Of a DNA stretch of 64,000 nucleotides, positions 34,886 to 45,181 are shown piece after piece. The notes beneath the pieces were generated by a model. That model saw nothing but the letters and a program-made list of their open reading frames with translations, was not told the origin of the DNA and searched no databases. The stretch's first letter is position 1. Each line of letters opens with the position of its first letter. Source of the DNA: Paludibaculum fermentans (GTDB lineage: Bacteria > Acidobacteriota > Terriglobia > Bryobacterales > Bryobacteraceae); NCBI RefSeq assembly GCF_015277775.1, contig NZ_CP063849.1:5843501-5907500 (forward strand), written 5' to 3'. The position numbers and the translations under genes are program-made.

Positions 34886-35563
34886 CTACCCCGCCGCCGC
34901 CAGGATCTTCTCCAGCGGCCACTCCCCCAGTTCCCCAATCCGCTCCAGCGACACATCCGCCGCCTCATACTGCGCATTGGCTTTCACATCGAGGGCATAG
35001 TGACCCTGCCTCACAAACACAGTCGTCACCTTCTTGCCCCAGACGCGTTTGATCGCCGCCAGGATCCTTAGCTTGTCGTCCACCACCACATAATGCTCCG
35101 CCGGATACCGCGCCTCGACATCGGCCAGTTCCAGCTCCTTGTGGACGTAGATCAACACGTTCTTGTCGAACGCCTCATACAACCCGGACCGGAAGACCTT
35201 CTGAGGCTGGAACACCACATCCCCGTCCGTCAGGATCACCGCCGTGCCCCACTGCTGCACGTGCGCCACCGCATCCAGCGATCCTGGAAACAACCGGTTC
35301 GCGAACGGATACCCGGAGAGGTAATACGACACCGCCAGCAGGTTGGGTTCGTGCGGATACTCGATGCGGTACCGCTGCAGCGCGCCCAGGTAATCCGCAT
35401 ACCCCAACTCGGCCCGGATCTCTTCAAAGAGCTGCCAGTACCGCCGCGCCAGCTCCGGGCCGATGGTCCCGTCCAGGTGCCGCCGCAGGTCGGCGGACAC
35501 CCGGTCGTGGTTCAGCAGCGTGTTGTCGACGTCAAAGAGGAAAACTACCTTGCCGGCTGCCAT
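34886..35563 (-). CDS. HAD-superfamily hydrolase
   Basis: 225 residues. Motif I is FLFDVDNTLLNHD (nucleophile Asp and acid Asp), motif II is the VILTDGD strand, and VVVDDKLRILAAI carries the metal-binding acids of motif IV. The cap is helical (C1 type). These enzymes dephosphorylate small phosphate esters; the substrate is not apparent. It follows the class I aldolase gene (35580) by 16 bp on the same strand, so a sugar-phosphate substrate is a fair guess. It ends 616 bp before the Gly-Gly protein gene. Confidence 0.85.
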   Translation of the reverse strand: MAAGKVVFLFDVDNTLLNHDRVSADLRRHLDGTIGPELARRYWQLFEEIRAELGYADYLGALQRYRIEYPHEPNLLAVSYYLSGYPFANRLFPGSLDAVAHVQQWGTAVILTDGDVVFQPQKVFRSGLYEAFDKNVLIYVHKELELADVEARYPAEHYVVVDDKLRILAAIKRVWGKKVTTVFVRQGHYALDVKANAQYEAADVSLERIGELGEWPLEKILAAAG

Positions 35564-35579
35564 GCGGGACCCTCGATTC

Positions 35580-36647
35580 TTACGCCACCGTGATCGAACT
35601 ATCCAGGTACACGTCCTGGATCGTGTTCAGCAGTTCCACGCCTTCCTTCATTGGCCGCTGGAACGCCTTGCGGCCCGAGATCAGGCCCGTACCGCCCGCG
35701 CGCTTGTTGATCACCGCGGTCGCCACGGCCTCCGCGAAATCGTTCGCACCCGATGCGCCGCCGCTATTGATCAGGCCCGCGCGGCCCATGTAGCAGTTCG
35801 CCACCTGGTAACGCGTCAGGTCGATCGGATGGTCGCTGGTCAGCTCGCTGTAAATCCGCTTGTCCAACTTCCCGTAGCTCGAATCGCCCGCGTTCAACGC
35901 CAGGTATCCGCCGTTGTTCTCCGGCAGCTTCTGCTTGATGATGTCCGCCTCGATCGTCACGCCCAGGTGGTTGGCCTGGCCCGTCAGGTCGGCCGACACG
36001 TGGTAGTCCTTGTCCTTCTTGAACGCGTTGTTGCGCAGGTAGCACCACAGCACCGTCGCCATGCCATACTCATGCGCCAGCGCAAACGCCTGGCTCACTT
36101 CCACAATCTGCCGCGAGCTCTGGTCGGACCCGAAGTAGATGGTCGCGCCAATCGCCGCCGCGCCCATGTCATAGGCCTGCTTCACCGTGCCGAACATGAT
36201 CTGGTCCGCCTTGTTCGGATACGTCAGCAGTTCGTTGTGGTTCACCTTCACGATGAATGGGATCTTGTGCGCGTACTTCCGGGACACAATCCCCAACACG
36301 CCAAAGGTGGACGCCACCGCGTTGCAGCCGCCGTAAACGGCCAGCCTTACGATGTTCTCGGCATCGAAGTAGTCCGGGTTCTTCGCGAAGCTCGCGCCGC
36401 CGGAATGCTCGATCCCCTGGTCGACGGGCAGGATCGACAGGTATCCGGTCCCGGCCAGGCGGCCCGACTGGAACATCCACTGGAGGTTGCCCAACACCCG
36501 GTTGTTGCGGTCGGAGTGGACGTAAATGCGATCGACAAAGTCCGGCCCGGGTACATGCAGCCGCTCTTTCGAAATCTTCGGTTCAGAGAAGCCCAGCAGT
36601 GATTCGGCGTGGCTGCCCAGCAATTCAACAATCTTGGTAGAGCTCAT
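35580..36647 (-). CDS. fbaB: Class I fructose-bisphosphate aldolase (FbaB/DhnA type)
   Basis: 355 residues from ATG 36647 (AAGGAGAAGAA 6 nt upstream). [37 protein letters not shown] and [10 protein letters not shown] are signatures of the archaeal/bacterial class I aldolases that form a Schiff base through a lysine and cleave fructose-1,6-bisphosphate into two triose phosphates. The lysine in IVKVNHNE is a candidate for that role. The longer in-frame start at 36710 is not supported. It is the first of a pair with the HAD gene. Confidence 0.92.
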   Translation of the reverse strand: MSSTKIVELLGSHAESLLGFSEPKISKERLHVPGPDFVDRIYVHSDRNNRVLGNLQWMFQSGRLAGTGYLSILPVDQGIEHSGGASFAKNPDYFDAENIVRLAVYGGCNAVASTFGVLGIVSRKYAHKIPFIVKVNHNELLTYPNKADQIMFGTVKQAYDMGAAAIGATIYFGSDQSSRQIVEVSQAFALAHEYGMATVLWCYLRNNAFKKDKDYHVSADLTGQANHLGVTIEADIIKQKLPENNGGYLALNAGDSSYGKLDKRIYSELTSDHPIDLTRYQVANCYMGRAGLINSGGASGANDFAEAVATAVINKRAGGTGLISGRKAFQRPMKEGVELLNTIQDVYLDSSITVA

Positions 36648-36919
36648 TTCTTCTCCTTGAGGAAAGGTGGTGCGTCTCCGGTGATCAGCCGGCGGCGGAT
36701 TCCCATTCATCCGCTCTGCGCCGCGTCAGGCATCCCTGTCCTGGATCGGCGCGTACCCCTCTATTCGCCCAGCATGACACACTCCACCCGCGCCTCGGAT
36801 CCCCCATTTGAGCAGGGACCTGTCCATTTCGGCCCGTCCTGGTGTACAGTGGCCTTGACTTCCTCCGCCGGACGCCGCCGTCGACCCCGCCCGGTGCAGC
36901 CTTCGAAAAGGAGCTCCGT

Positions 36920-38053
36920 ATGACCCGCCGCGAACTCTTCGCTCTCCCCGCCGCAGCCGCCCTCGGGCTCGCCAAACCGGCCCCCGCCTCCACCGTGGCC
37001 ATCGCCCGCTCGCGCGCCTACGACGCCAAAATCTACGACACGCTCCGCACCATGTTCGACCAGGTGGGCGGCCTCGCCCCCATCGTCCGCAACAAGACCG
37101 TCGCCCTCAAGCTGAATCTCACCGGCAACCCCGCGCGCTTCCCCGTCAAAGCCGAACTGCCCTATCGCACCGACCCCGGCAGCGTCCTGGCCACCTGCCA
37201 GTTGATGGCGCGCGCCGGAGCTAAGCGCATCCGCATCCTCGAGAGCTTCTTCCCCGCCAAGTCCGACCGCGAACTCTGGGCCCGCTACGGCCTCGACATC
37301 CAGGCCATCGAAAACTGCGGAACCAAGGTCGAATGGGAGAACACCAACAACCTCGGCCTCGCCACCCAGTACACCCGTATGAAGGTGCCCGGCAGCGGCC
37401 GCATCTTCCCCTCCTACGACCTCAACCACTCCTTCGCCGACTGCGATGCCTACGTCTCCATGTCCAAGCTGAAGAACCACTGGCTGGCCGGCGTCACCAT
37501 GACGATGAAGAACAACTTCGGCCTCACACCCTGCTCCCTCTACGGCGGCGACGCAGGGCCCAGCGGGAATGAGGACCCCCGCCAGGAGCGTGGTCCGGTC
37601 GGCCACAACGGCACCCGTACGCCACCCAAGGGCGTCCCGCAGGAGATCGACCTCAGCACCCCGCGCGAGCCCGGCTTCCGCATCCCGCGCATCGTCGTCG
37701 ACCTCTGCTCCATCCGCCCCGTCGACCTGTCCATCGTTGATGGCATCGAGACCATCCGCGGCGGCGAAGGCGAGTGGAACCAGGGCGTCGAGATCATGAA
37801 GCCCGGCCTGCTGCTCGTCGGGCGCAACATGGTCTGTACCGATACCGTCTGCACGGCCGTCATGGGTTACGACCCGCGCGCCGCCCGCGGCCAGGGCCCG
37901 TTCATCCGCGGCGACAATACCCTGCTGCTGGCCGAAGCCGCCGGCCTTGGTTCCGCCCGTCTGGAAGACATCGAAATCGCGGGCCTCAAGCTCAAGGACG
38001 CCAAGGTCGACTTCGGCCCCGGCGCCATCGGCAAACGCGTCTTTGCCGCCTGA
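36920..38053 (+). CDS. Exported DUF362-domain protein
   Basis: 377 residues with an RR-containing N-terminus (MTRRELFALPAAAALGLAKP), consistent with Tat export. The body has GKTVALKLNLTG-like residues (NKTVALKLNLTGNP), SKLKNHWLAGVTMTMKNNFG and the later GRNMVCTDTVCTAVMGYD and KPGLLLVG, matching the DUF362 fold, which elsewhere occurs with 4Fe-4S ferredoxin domains; none is present here. Function is unknown. SD AAGGAG lies 6 nt before ATG 36920, and TGTACAGT at ~36842-36849 is a possible -10. It is convergent with the VWA gene, 9 bp apart. Confidence 0.78.
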   Translation: MTRRELFALPAAAALGLAKPAPASTVAIARSRAYDAKIYDTLRTMFDQVGGLAPIVRNKTVALKLNLTGNPARFPVKAELPYRTDPGSVLATCQLMARAGAKRIRILESFFPAKSDRELWARYGLDIQAIENCGTKVEWENTNNLGLATQYTRMKVPGSGRIFPSYDLNHSFADCDAYVSMSKLKNHWLAGVTMTMKNNFGLTPCSLYGGDAGPSGNEDPRQERGPVGHNGTRTPPKGVPQEIDLSTPREPGFRIPRIVVDLCSIRPVDLSIVDGIETIRGGEGEWNQGVEIMKPGLLLVGRNMVCTDTVCTAVMGYDPRAARGQGPFIRGDNTLLLAEAAGLGSARLEDIEIAGLKLKDAKVDFGPGAIGKRVFAA

Positions 38054-38062
38054 TCGAGACCG

Positions 38063-39157
38063 TTACTGCTGGGCCGCCGGAGGCTGCGCCTGCGCTGAGT
38101 CCGTCCGGCCTTGCGCGTAGTAACCCGACCGCGCGTGGACTTCGGCTTTGGGATACCGGCGCCGGGCCTCGGCGCTCAGCTCCACCTGCAGCCTCCGGAA
38201 TGCCCCTTCCGGCGCCGGCGTTGCCGTGATCCCCAGGCTGTAACGATTGCGGATCCGCTCCAGCATCTCCTGGAACCGGGCACCCGCCTTGTCCGCCCGC
38301 AGCACCTCGCCGCCCGTGTCCTCCGCCAGGCGGAAGACGTTCGCCGGCGTAAAGTCTGTGTTCACATCCGCGCCCTTCGGCATCGCCGGAGGCGGCTTCG
38401 TCCCTGGAGCGACAATCGCGTTCAGTACCGTGTCGTTCTCCGACAGCGCCCGCACCACCTTCTCGTCCGGCAACTGGTAGTGCACTCCGCCGTTGTCCGT
38501 CAGGATGATCAGGGCCCGGCGACCGGCGAACGGAGGCTGCTGCTTCAGATAGTCCGTCACCTGCAGGATCGAATCGTTGATCGCCGTCCCGGCCCCCAGG
38601 TTGTGGTCCATCGGAGCGTCCTGCAAAGCCACCACCGCCAGCCGCTTCTCCCCCGTCAGCTCCTGGGTGAATTCGGCCCGCCGCGAGAACAGCGCCACCG
38701 CGATCTGGTCCTCCGGCTTCAGGCTGGACAGCGCTTCCTGCGCCACGGTCGCCATCTCCCGCAGCAGCTTGCCCATGCTGCCCGACACGTCCAGCAACAA
38801 CAATACCTGCAGTGGTTCGGACTCCTGCCCGAAGTACTCGATGTGCCGCTCGACCGCTTCTTCCTTCAGGACGAAGTCCGACGATTTCAGCCCAGGGAGT
38901 GGTTGCTTGTTGTTCACCACCTGGACGTCGATCCGCACCAGCGTGGTTCCCGCCTTGAAGGTGGGTGTCTCGTTTGATTCGGTCCCTGGCTTGGCGGCTT
39001 CCGGAGCCTTTGGCGCCGCCTCTTCCGCGGGCGCCTGGACCGGCTTCGGGGTCTCCACCTTGCGCCATCCGCCGCCGGGCGGACGAGGCGGTTGCGGAGC
39101 AGGCGATTGCGCCGCCGCCGCCATCGCGGCGAACATAAGTACGAACACCGGCCTCAT
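38063..39157 (-). CDS. Exported von Willebrand factor A-domain protein
   Basis: 364 residues from ATG 39157 (signal peptide [17 protein letters not shown]). A Pro/Ala/Lys-rich linker (~20-75) precedes [19 protein letters not shown] and a VWA domain with the intact MIDAS motif [11 protein letters not shown] (DxSxS), the later NDSILQ and ILTDNGG. This is the Acidobacteria 'VWFA-related' type of secreted protein. The tail after the VWA is Gln/Ala-rich. The start codon overlaps that of divergent selB: CATG at 39155-39158 encodes both ATGs, one per strand. A later ATG at 39136 would avoid this but shortens the signal peptide. GATAAT lies 7 nt upstream of 39157. Confidence 0.82.
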   Translation of the reverse strand: MRPVFVLMFAAMAAAAQSPAPQPPRPPGGGWRKVETPKPVQAPAEEAAPKAPEAAKPGTESNETPTFKAGTTLVRIDVQVVNNKQPLPGLKSSDFVLKEEAVERHIEYFGQESEPLQVLLLLDVSGSMGKLLREMATVAQEALSSLKPEDQIAVALFSRRAEFTQELTGEKRLAVVALQDAPMDHNLGAGTAINDSILQVTDYLKQQPPFAGRRALIILTDNGGVHYQLPDEKVVRALSENDTVLNAIVAPGTKPPPAMPKGADVNTDFTPANVFRLAEDTGGEVLRADKAGARFQEMLERIRNRYSLGITATPAPEGAFRRLQVELSAEARRRYPKAEVHARSGYYAQGRTDSAQAQPPAAQQ

Positions 39158-41006
39158 GAAGAACATTATCGTCGGCACGGCGGGCCATATCGACCATGGC
39201 AAGACAACTTTGGTGCGCGCGCTCACCGGCATCGACACGGATCGCCTGGAGGAGGAGAAGCGCCGCGGCATCACTATCGACCTCGGCTTCGCCCACATGG
39301 AGCACGCCGGCATCCGCTTCGGCTTCGTCGATGTGCCCGGCCATGAACGGTTTGTGAAGAACATGCTGGCCGGCGCCGGCGGCATCGACATGGTGCTGCT
39401 GGTCATCGGCGCCGACGAATCCATCAAGCCGCAAACCCGCGAACACTTCGACATCTGTAGGCTGCTGGACATCCGGCAGGGGCTGGTGGTGCTCACCAAG
39501 TCCGACGCCGTCGATGAGGAGATTCTGGAACTGGCTCGCATGGAGGCCGCCGAGTTTGTGGCCGGGTCCTTTCTGGAAGGTGCGCCGATTGTCGCAGTAA
39601 GCGGTGTGACGGGCGCCGGCCTCCCCGCGTTGCGTGAGGCTATGACCGCCATGGCCGCCCGCACGAAAGGCCGCGACACCACCGCCCCGTTTCGACTGCC
39701 CATCGACCGGTCGTTCACCCTCAAGGGCTTCGGCACCGTGGTGACCGGGACGCTCACCGCCGGCCAGTTGAACGTGGAGCAGGAGGTGGAGGTCCACCCC
39801 GGGGGCCGCCGGCTTCGCGTGCGCGGCGTGCAAGTCCATGGCGGAGCAGTGGATAAGGCTTACGCCGGGCAGCGCACGGCCGTGAATCTTGCCGGTGTCG
39901 AGGCTTCTGAGTTGAGCCGCGGCATGGTGCTCACCCCGCCCGACCTCTTCCTTCCCACCCAGGCCCTCGACTGTTCATTCACCCTCCTGCCCGGCGCCCA
40001 GGCCTTGAAACATCGCGCCCCCATCCACTTTCATGCCGGTACGGCCGAGGTGGAGGCGCAGGTCCGCATGCTGCGCGGAACCGAACCGCTCCAGCCTGGC
40101 TCCACCGGCTTCGTCCGGCTGCTGCTCAACGAGCCACTGCTGCTCCTGCCCGGCGACCGCTTCATTGCCCGTATGTTCTCGCCTGTCATCACGATAGGCG
40201 GTGGCGTGGTGCTGGATAACGCTCCGCCGCTGCGGATGAAGAAGCCGCTGGTGCTCGACCGCCTCGCCCTACTGGAGGGCGCGCCCCTGCCAGTCCGGAT
40301 GAGCCTGTTTGCCCAGGAGGATCCCGCCGGCTGCACCGTCGCCGCCCTGGCCGCCCGCGTCGGCGCGACCCCCGAGGCCCTCCACGCCGCCGCCGCGCAG
40401 GCCGGGTTAGTCTTCGTACGTGCCGCCGAACCGCGGTTCATCGCCCAGGCCGCGCTGGAGACCTGCGCCGCCGGACTGCGGCTTGCCCTGGCCGGCTTCC
40501 ACAAGCAGAACCCGCTGCTGCGCGGCATGCCACGGACCTCGGCGTCCGTGCCCGCCTTCCTGCTCGATACGCTGCTTGGGTCGATGAAGGACGTCGTGGC
40601 GGAGGAGGACCTGCTGCGGTTGGGCTCGCACCGGCTCCAGTTAAAGGGCGAGGAAGACGAGGCCAGCGGCCGCATCGAAGCGCTGTTCCGCGACGCCGGC
40701 CTCAGCGTGCCGGCCGTCAACGAGGTGCTCGCCAAGTCAGGTGTCGACGCCAACCGCGCCCGGACCTTGCTTCAGATCCTGCTGAAAGACAAGAAGTTAG
40801 TCAGGATCTCAACCGACCTGATCTACCATGCGGAGGCGCTCATATACCTGAAGGAGTTGTTGACTCCTCGCAAGGGCGTCCGTTTCGGTGTCGCCGAGTT
40901 TAAGGATTGGACCGGCGTTTCCCGCAAGTACGCCATCCCGCTGCTGGAGTTCCTCGATCGGGAACGGGTCACCCGCCGCGAGGGCGACCAGCGCATGATT
41001 CTGTAA
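39156..41006 (+). CDS. selB: Selenocysteine-specific elongation factor SelB
   Basis: 616 residues. GTPase motifs: G1 GHIDHGKT (~10-17), G2 [10 protein letters not shown]3 DVPGH, G4 TKSD (~125). EF-Tu-like domains 2-3 follow, then the SelB-specific C-terminal winged-helix domains to [16 protein letters not shown]. SelB carries selenocysteyl-tRNA to UGA codons marked by a SECIS element, so the organism should make selenoproteins; selA, selC and selD are not in this window. ATG 39156 is the canonical start but has no SD; upstream in-frame ATGs would pass through the VWA gene. See the start-codon overlap with 38063-39157. Confidence 0.92.
   Translation: MKNIIVGTAGHIDHGKTTLVRALTGIDTDRLEEEKRRGITIDLGFAHMEHAGIRFGFVDVPGHERFVKNMLAGAGGIDMVLLVIGADESIKPQTREHFDICRLLDIRQGLVVLTKSDAVDEEILELARMEAAEFVAGSFLEGAPIVAVSGVTGAGLPALREAMTAMAARTKGRDTTAPFRLPIDRSFTLKGFGTVVTGTLTAGQLNVEQEVEVHPGGRRLRVRGVQVHGGAVDKAYAGQRTAVNLAGVEASELSRGMVLTPPDLFLPTQALDCSFTLLPGAQALKHRAPIHFHAGTAEVEAQVRMLRGTEPLQPGSTGFVRLLLNEPLLLLPGDRFIARMFSPVITIGGGVVLDNAPPLRMKKPLVLDRLALLEGAPLPVRMSLFAQEDPAGCTVAALAARVGATPEALHAAAAQAGLVFVRAAEPRFIAQAALETCAAGLRLALAGFHKQNPLLRGMPRTSASVPAFLLDTLLGSMKDVVAEEDLLRLGSHRLQLKGEEDEASGRIEALFRDAGLSVPAVNEVLAKSGVDANRARTLLQILLKDKKLVRISTDLIYHAEALIYLKELLTPRKGVRFGVAEFKDWTGVSRKYAIPLLEFLDRERVTRREGDQRMIL
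39168..39173 (-). promoter_or_regulatory. -10-like GATAAT seven bases before ATG 39157
   Basis: GATAAT on the minus strand, then seven bases and the VWA start codon, with no SD. It lies inside the first codons of selB, so the VWA promoter would overlap selB coding sequence. Confidence 0.35.
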
Positions 41007-41050
41007 TACCCGGCCCCGTCTCTCCGATGAGTCTCCTGGAGGCTCGCGTC

Positions 41051-42733
41051 TTGAGAAGCGTTCACATCGGAATCCTGGCGGCAGCGGCCCTGCTGGCCCT
41101 GCCAGCCCAAGCCCAGACTTTGAAGGCGACGCCGGTCAGCCTGAGTTATGCCTACACGTTGGGATCCGCCACGTTCCCGGCCGCCCAGACCCTGGCGGTG
41201 GCGCCTGCCAGCGGAGCAGCGCTGTCCTTCAACGCGGTCGTCGTGGGAGGGCCGTGGGTAACCGTCACTCCGGACAGCGGCAAGACCAATGCCAGCCTGA
41301 AGGTGTCGGTGAACCCAACCAGTTTGCCTGTAGGAACTTACACGGCCAACATCATGCTGACGCCGGTAGGCGGAACCACGTTGAACGTGCCGGTCACGCT
41401 GTCGGTGAAGGCACCGCCCGCGACCCTGGTGGTGACGCCCAGCCCGGTGACGCTCTCTTACACGCGAGGCGACCCGACGCCGGACCCCGTGGCCATTAAC
41501 CTCAGCGGCGGCGGAGCGCTCCTGTCTTTCACCGTCACCGTCTCCGGCGCCACCTGGCTATCCGCCACGCCGAAGAGCGGCATCATCTTTCCAGCCTTCA
41601 GCTCACAGGTGGCCTTGCTGGTGGACCCAACCGGCCTGACGCCCGGCACTTACAAGGGGTCCATCAAGATCGACGCGCCGTCAGCGGCGAACAAGACCCA
41701 GACGGTCAGTTTCGACCTGACGGTGAATCCGGGTACTCCGGTATTGAATTCAATCTTCCCGACAGGAGCCACCCAAGGCTCGGCTGCGACGACGATCACA
41801 TTGACCGGCAGCAACTTCTACTCGGGCTCGACGGTCACCGCCAAAGGCCAGACGCTCTCGTCCACTTTGCTGGGGCCGACCGTGCTGCAGTCCACCATTC
41901 CATCGTCGCTGCTTGCCTCCGCGGCGAACCTGAACGTGGTGGTTACGAATCCAAACCCCGGCGGCGGTTCCTCGGCGGATCAGACGTTTACGGTCTACGC
42001 GCCCGGACCGCGCATCACCGGCATCACCAACGGGGCGAGCTTCCAGTCGGGCTCCATTGCACCCGGCGAGTTTGTGAGCATCTTCGGAACAGGCCTTGGT
42101 CCGGACGCGATCGTCACCTTCCAGCCTCCGGCAGGCGGGGCGCCCATTGCCGACACCCTGGCCGGTGTCCAGGTCTACTTCGGACCCACCGCGGCTCCCC
42201 TGATCTTCGTCTCGTCCACCCAGATAGCGGCCATGGTTCCCTCCGGGGTGCTGGGACCCGGCATCAACGTCTCAGTGGATTACAACGGGACATCATCGTG
42301 GGTCTATCCCGTGTCGGTGGCACCAACCGCGCCTGGATTGTTCGCTTTAGGCTCATCCGGCGCCGGTCCCGGTGCTGTGTTCAACGAGAACGCCTCCACC
42401 GGCGAATTGACCCTGAACACCGAAACCAATGCCGCCACCAAAGGGTCTACCATCTGGCTCTACGCGACCGGGATTGGAGTCACTACCCCGGCTGGCTTTG
42501 ACGGTGCGATCAGCACCATGGAATCGAACCTCACGGCGCCAGTGGCCAGCCTGAACATTGGAGGGACGGATGTGACGCCGGCTTACTTTGGCCCGGCTCC
42601 GGGCTTGGTTTCCGGCCTGGTCCTGGTGAAAGCCGCGATACCGGCAACCATCGTCGCTGCCAAGGCGGTGCCTGTTTTGTTGACGTTAGGCTCCGTCACC
42701 AGCCAGGTGGGAGTAACGATTACGGTGAAGTGA
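41051..42733 (+). CDS. Exported BACON/IPT-TIG protein with Solibacter-type (TIGR03437-like) C-terminal domain
   Basis: 560 residues from TTG 41051, which has GGAGG (41038-41042) 8 nt upstream; an in-frame ATG at 41027 lacks an SD. A signal peptide ends near ALPAQAQ. Two BACON-like beta-sandwich repeats (VTLSYTRGDP, WLSATPKSG, PTGLTPGTYKGSI) lead into an IPT/TIG domain (ILNSIFPTGATQGS-like residues) and a ~230-residue C-terminal module with ITNGASFQSGSIAPGEFVSI, FGTGLGP, WLYATGIG and TPAYFGPAPGL. That module is expanded in Solibacter and close relatives and is the best lineage marker in the window. Role: cell-surface binding or adhesion, inferred. Ends 14 bp inside the helicase gene. Confidence 0.85.
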   Translation: MRSVHIGILAAAALLALPAQAQTLKATPVSLSYAYTLGSATFPAAQTLAVAPASGAALSFNAVVVGGPWVTVTPDSGKTNASLKVSVNPTSLPVGTYTANIMLTPVGGTTLNVPVTLSVKAPPATLVVTPSPVTLSYTRGDPTPDPVAINLSGGGALLSFTVTVSGATWLSATPKSGIIFPAFSSQVALLVDPTGLTPGTYKGSIKIDAPSAANKTQTVSFDLTVNPGTPVLNSIFPTGATQGSAATTITLTGSNFYSGSTVTAKGQTLSSTLLGPTVLQSTIPSSLLASAANLNVVVTNPNPGGGSSADQTFTVYAPGPRITGITNGASFQSGSIAPGEFVSIFGTGLGPDAIVTFQPPAGGAPIADTLAGVQVYFGPTAAPLIFVSSTQIAAMVPSGVLGPGINVSVDYNGTSSWVYPVSVAPTAPGLFALGSSGAGPGAVFNENASTGELTLNTETNAATKGSTIWLYATGIGVTTPAGFDGAISTMESNLTAPVASLNIGGTDVTPAYFGPAPGLVSGLVLVKAAIPATIVAAKAVPVLLTLGSVTSQVGVTITVK

Positions 42734-45098
42734 TTTGGGGCAGCGGCTCGCCCGTCAGCATGGCCAGGATCTCGAGGGCGGATTGTTTACTGCGTTCTCC
42801 GGTTTCTCCGGCCGGTCCGACGCAGCTCGGGCAGCCGCCTTCGCAGCCGCAGGCCTGGATGAGTTGGCGGGCTCCGTTCAGCAGCTCCGTTGTCATTTTG
42901 AACAGAGGGGCGCTCTGGCCGATGCCGCCCGGGAAGTTGTCATAGAGGTGCAGATTCGGCTCGAAGCCACGCACGTCGACAGAGATCTCTTCGGTCAGGG
43001 TGACACCCAGGTCGCGCGGATCGCACATCAGCAGCAACGACGCCACAGTCCTCAGCGCGTTGCCTAAACCGCTGAGCGCATTCAGCTTGTCGGTAGGCGT
43101 CAGGTTGGGGAACTTGTCCAGGAACTCCACTGGGAAGTGCAGCCAGAACGAGGTCGTGTGCATCTCTTGCTCCGGCAGGGAGAGAGTCCCGGCGCCCACG
43201 TTCTCGTTGGTGTAGAACTTCACCTTCTTGAAGCCGACGATCTGCCGGTTGACCCGCACTTCGCCGTGCGCCGACTTGGCCGTGTCGACCGGCGAGGAGT
43301 CAAACTCTTCCAGCACTTTGACTTGCGTGTAATCGATGGCATCGGTGAAGTAGTCGCACTCCACCTGGCGTACGTAGGCCTTGCGGCCTTCGTAGTCCAT
43401 CTTCTCGACCTGATACTGCCGAGCCTCGTGCAGGTAGATCGCCTTCTCGTGGAGCTCCACCAGGGCCGCCGGGAACGCCACTTCGGCGATCAGGCGCTCC
43501 TCATTGGTGATGTCGATCACGACAAAGTTGTCGCTGGTGACCGACCGCAGGCTGATCGCATCGGCCGGGTAGCTGTCCGAGGTCCAGTGCCAGGCGCCGC
43601 CGCTGTGGTGCACCACCCGCAACTCCTCCAGGAAGCTGCAGAGCTCGGCCGTCTCGTGGGGCCCGAACTTGGATCCGTCCTTGATGGGCAGCTCGAAGGC
43701 CGCGCACTTCAGATGATTGATGAGAATCTCCAGATTGTCCGGGTTGATCTGGGCGTGCTCGGGCGAACCCTCGAAGAAGTACTCGGGGTGCTCGACCACA
43801 TACTGGTCCAGCGGAGCACTGGAGGCGACCATCAGGGCGAGCGATGTGCCCAGCCGGCGGCCCGCGCGGCCCGAACGCTGCCAGGTGGAGGCGATGGAAC
43901 CGGGATAGCCGGCCATCACCACCACGTCCAATGAGCCGATATCGATGCCGAGCTCCAGGGCGTTGGTGGCCACCACGGCCCGGATGGTGCCTTCCCGCAG
44001 GCCGCGCTCGATCTCGCGCCGTTCCCGGGGCAGGTAGCCGCCGCGATAGCCGCGGATGGTGCCGGCCTGGCCCGGCTTCTCGCAGGAGTCTTTCAGGTAA
44101 GTGAGCAGGACTTCGGTGGCGAGGCGGTTGTTGGCAAAGACCAGGGTCTGCTGGCCGCGCTGGATCAGGTCCGACGCGATGCGCCGCGTCTCGTTCAGGT
44201 AGCCGCGGCGGATGCCCAGTTGCTTGTTGACCACCGGCGGATTGTAGAAAACAAAGTACTTCTCACCCGTCGGCGCGCCGCTTTGGTCGACCAGCCGGAA
44301 GTCCACGCCGGTCAAGGTCTCGGCCAGGGTCTTCGGGTTGGCGATGGTCGCCGAGCAGCAGATGAACTGGGGCTTCGAGCCGTAGAACTCGCAGATGCGC
44401 GCCAGGCGCCGCAGCACGTTGGCCAGGTGGCTGCCGTAGACTCCGCGGTAGTAGTGAAGCTCGTCGATGACGATATAGCGGAGGTTCTCGAACAGTTTGC
44501 CCCACTTCGTGTGGTGCGGCAGGATGCCGGCATGGAGCATGTCCGGGTTGGTGAGCACGACATTGGCGCGCTCCCGGATCTGTTTGCGGGCGTCCTGGGG
44601 CGTGTCGCCGTCGTAGGTGAAGGCCCGGACTCCGGAACCCATGGCCTCGACGATGGAGTGGAACTCGTGGAGCTGGTCCTCGGCTAAGGCCTTGGTGGGA
44701 AAGAGGTAAAGCGCCCTGGCCTCGGGATCTGCCACCAAGCGGTGCAGAATCGGCAGGTTGTAGCAGAGCGTCTTGCCGCTGGCCGTGGGCGTCACCACCA
44801 CCGGGTTGCCGCCGTCCTGCAGGGTCTCGAAGCATGCCGCCTGATGCGTGTAGAGCTGGGTGATCCCCTTCTCTTCCAGCACCTTGCGCAACGCCGCGGG
44901 AATGCCGCCGGGCATGGGCGCGAACTGGCCCGGCTTGGCCAACTGGTGCCGGATGGCGCGAATGGGCGAGTTCGGCTCTTCCATCCAGGCGCGCAGACGG
45001 GCAATGGTCATCGCCAGATCGGCCCTACGGGCCAGTCCGAGCGAATTCTCTTGCGAGCCTTCGCGTTTGGGATCAGGAAAATCGAGACTCAGGTTCAT
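42720..45098 (-). CDS. DEAD/DEAH helicase of the MrfA/YprA type with zinc-binding C-terminus
   Basis: 792 residues. Helicase motifs: Q-like PMPGGIPAAL ... LYTHQAACFE, Walker A VTPTASGKTLCYN, motif II VIDELHYYRG (DELH), SAT in CCSATIANP, then VATNALELGIDIGSLDVV and TWQRSGRAGRR (motif VI). The C-terminal DUF1998-like region has four cysteines in CGCEGGCPSCVGP, a zinc or iron-sulfur site seen in MrfA and Hrq1 relatives, which repair mitomycin and cross-link damage with a partner nuclease (MrfB). No mrfB is adjacent. The gene is convergent with the BACON gene (14-bp overlap). Confidence 0.9.
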   Translation of the reverse strand: MNLSLDFPDPKREGSQENSLGLARRADLAMTIARLRAWMEEPNSPIRAIRHQLAKPGQFAPMPGGIPAALRKVLEEKGITQLYTHQAACFETLQDGGNPVVVTPTASGKTLCYNLPILHRLVADPEARALYLFPTKALAEDQLHEFHSIVEAMGSGVRAFTYDGDTPQDARKQIRERANVVLTNPDMLHAGILPHHTKWGKLFENLRYIVIDELHYYRGVYGSHLANVLRRLARICEFYGSKPQFICCSATIANPKTLAETLTGVDFRLVDQSGAPTGEKYFVFYNPPVVNKQLGIRRGYLNETRRIASDLIQRGQQTLVFANNRLATEVLLTYLKDSCEKPGQAGTIRGYRGGYLPRERREIERGLREGTIRAVVATNALELGIDIGSLDVVVMAGYPGSIASTWQRSGRAGRRLGTSLALMVASSAPLDQYVVEHPEYFFEGSPEHAQINPDNLEILINHLKCAAFELPIKDGSKFGPHETAELCSFLEELRVVHHSGGAWHWTSDSYPADAISLRSVTSDNFVVIDITNEERLIAEVAFPAALVELHEKAIYLHEARQYQVEKMDYEGRKAYVRQVECDYFTDAIDYTQVKVLEEFDSSPVDTAKSAHGEVRVNRQIVGFKKVKFYTNENVGAGTLSLPEQEMHTTSFWLHFPVEFLDKFPNLTPTDKLNALSGLGNALRTVASLLLMCDPRDLGVTLTEEISVDVRGFEPNLHLYDNFPGGIGQSAPLFKMTTELLNGARQLIQACGCEGGCPSCVGPAGETGERSKQSALEILAMLTGEPLPQITSP

Positions 45099-45181
45099 CC
45101 GCGCGGCTTCGCCTTTTCTTTGCTAAGCGTACACGAATAGAACGTCAATGACAACCGGCGCCTGGCCACGTAGCAGATGGC

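Noticed and set aside
37992-39839. 615-codon minus-strand frame covering the VWA and selB starts
   Set aside because: It is the shadow of the VWA gene in another frame plus the antisense of selB; the VWA reading with MIDAS motif is the real one.
39156-41006. tRNA-Sec or a UGA-recoded gene close to selB
   Set aside because: No tRNA-like cloverleaf or in-frame TGA with flanking homology was seen.
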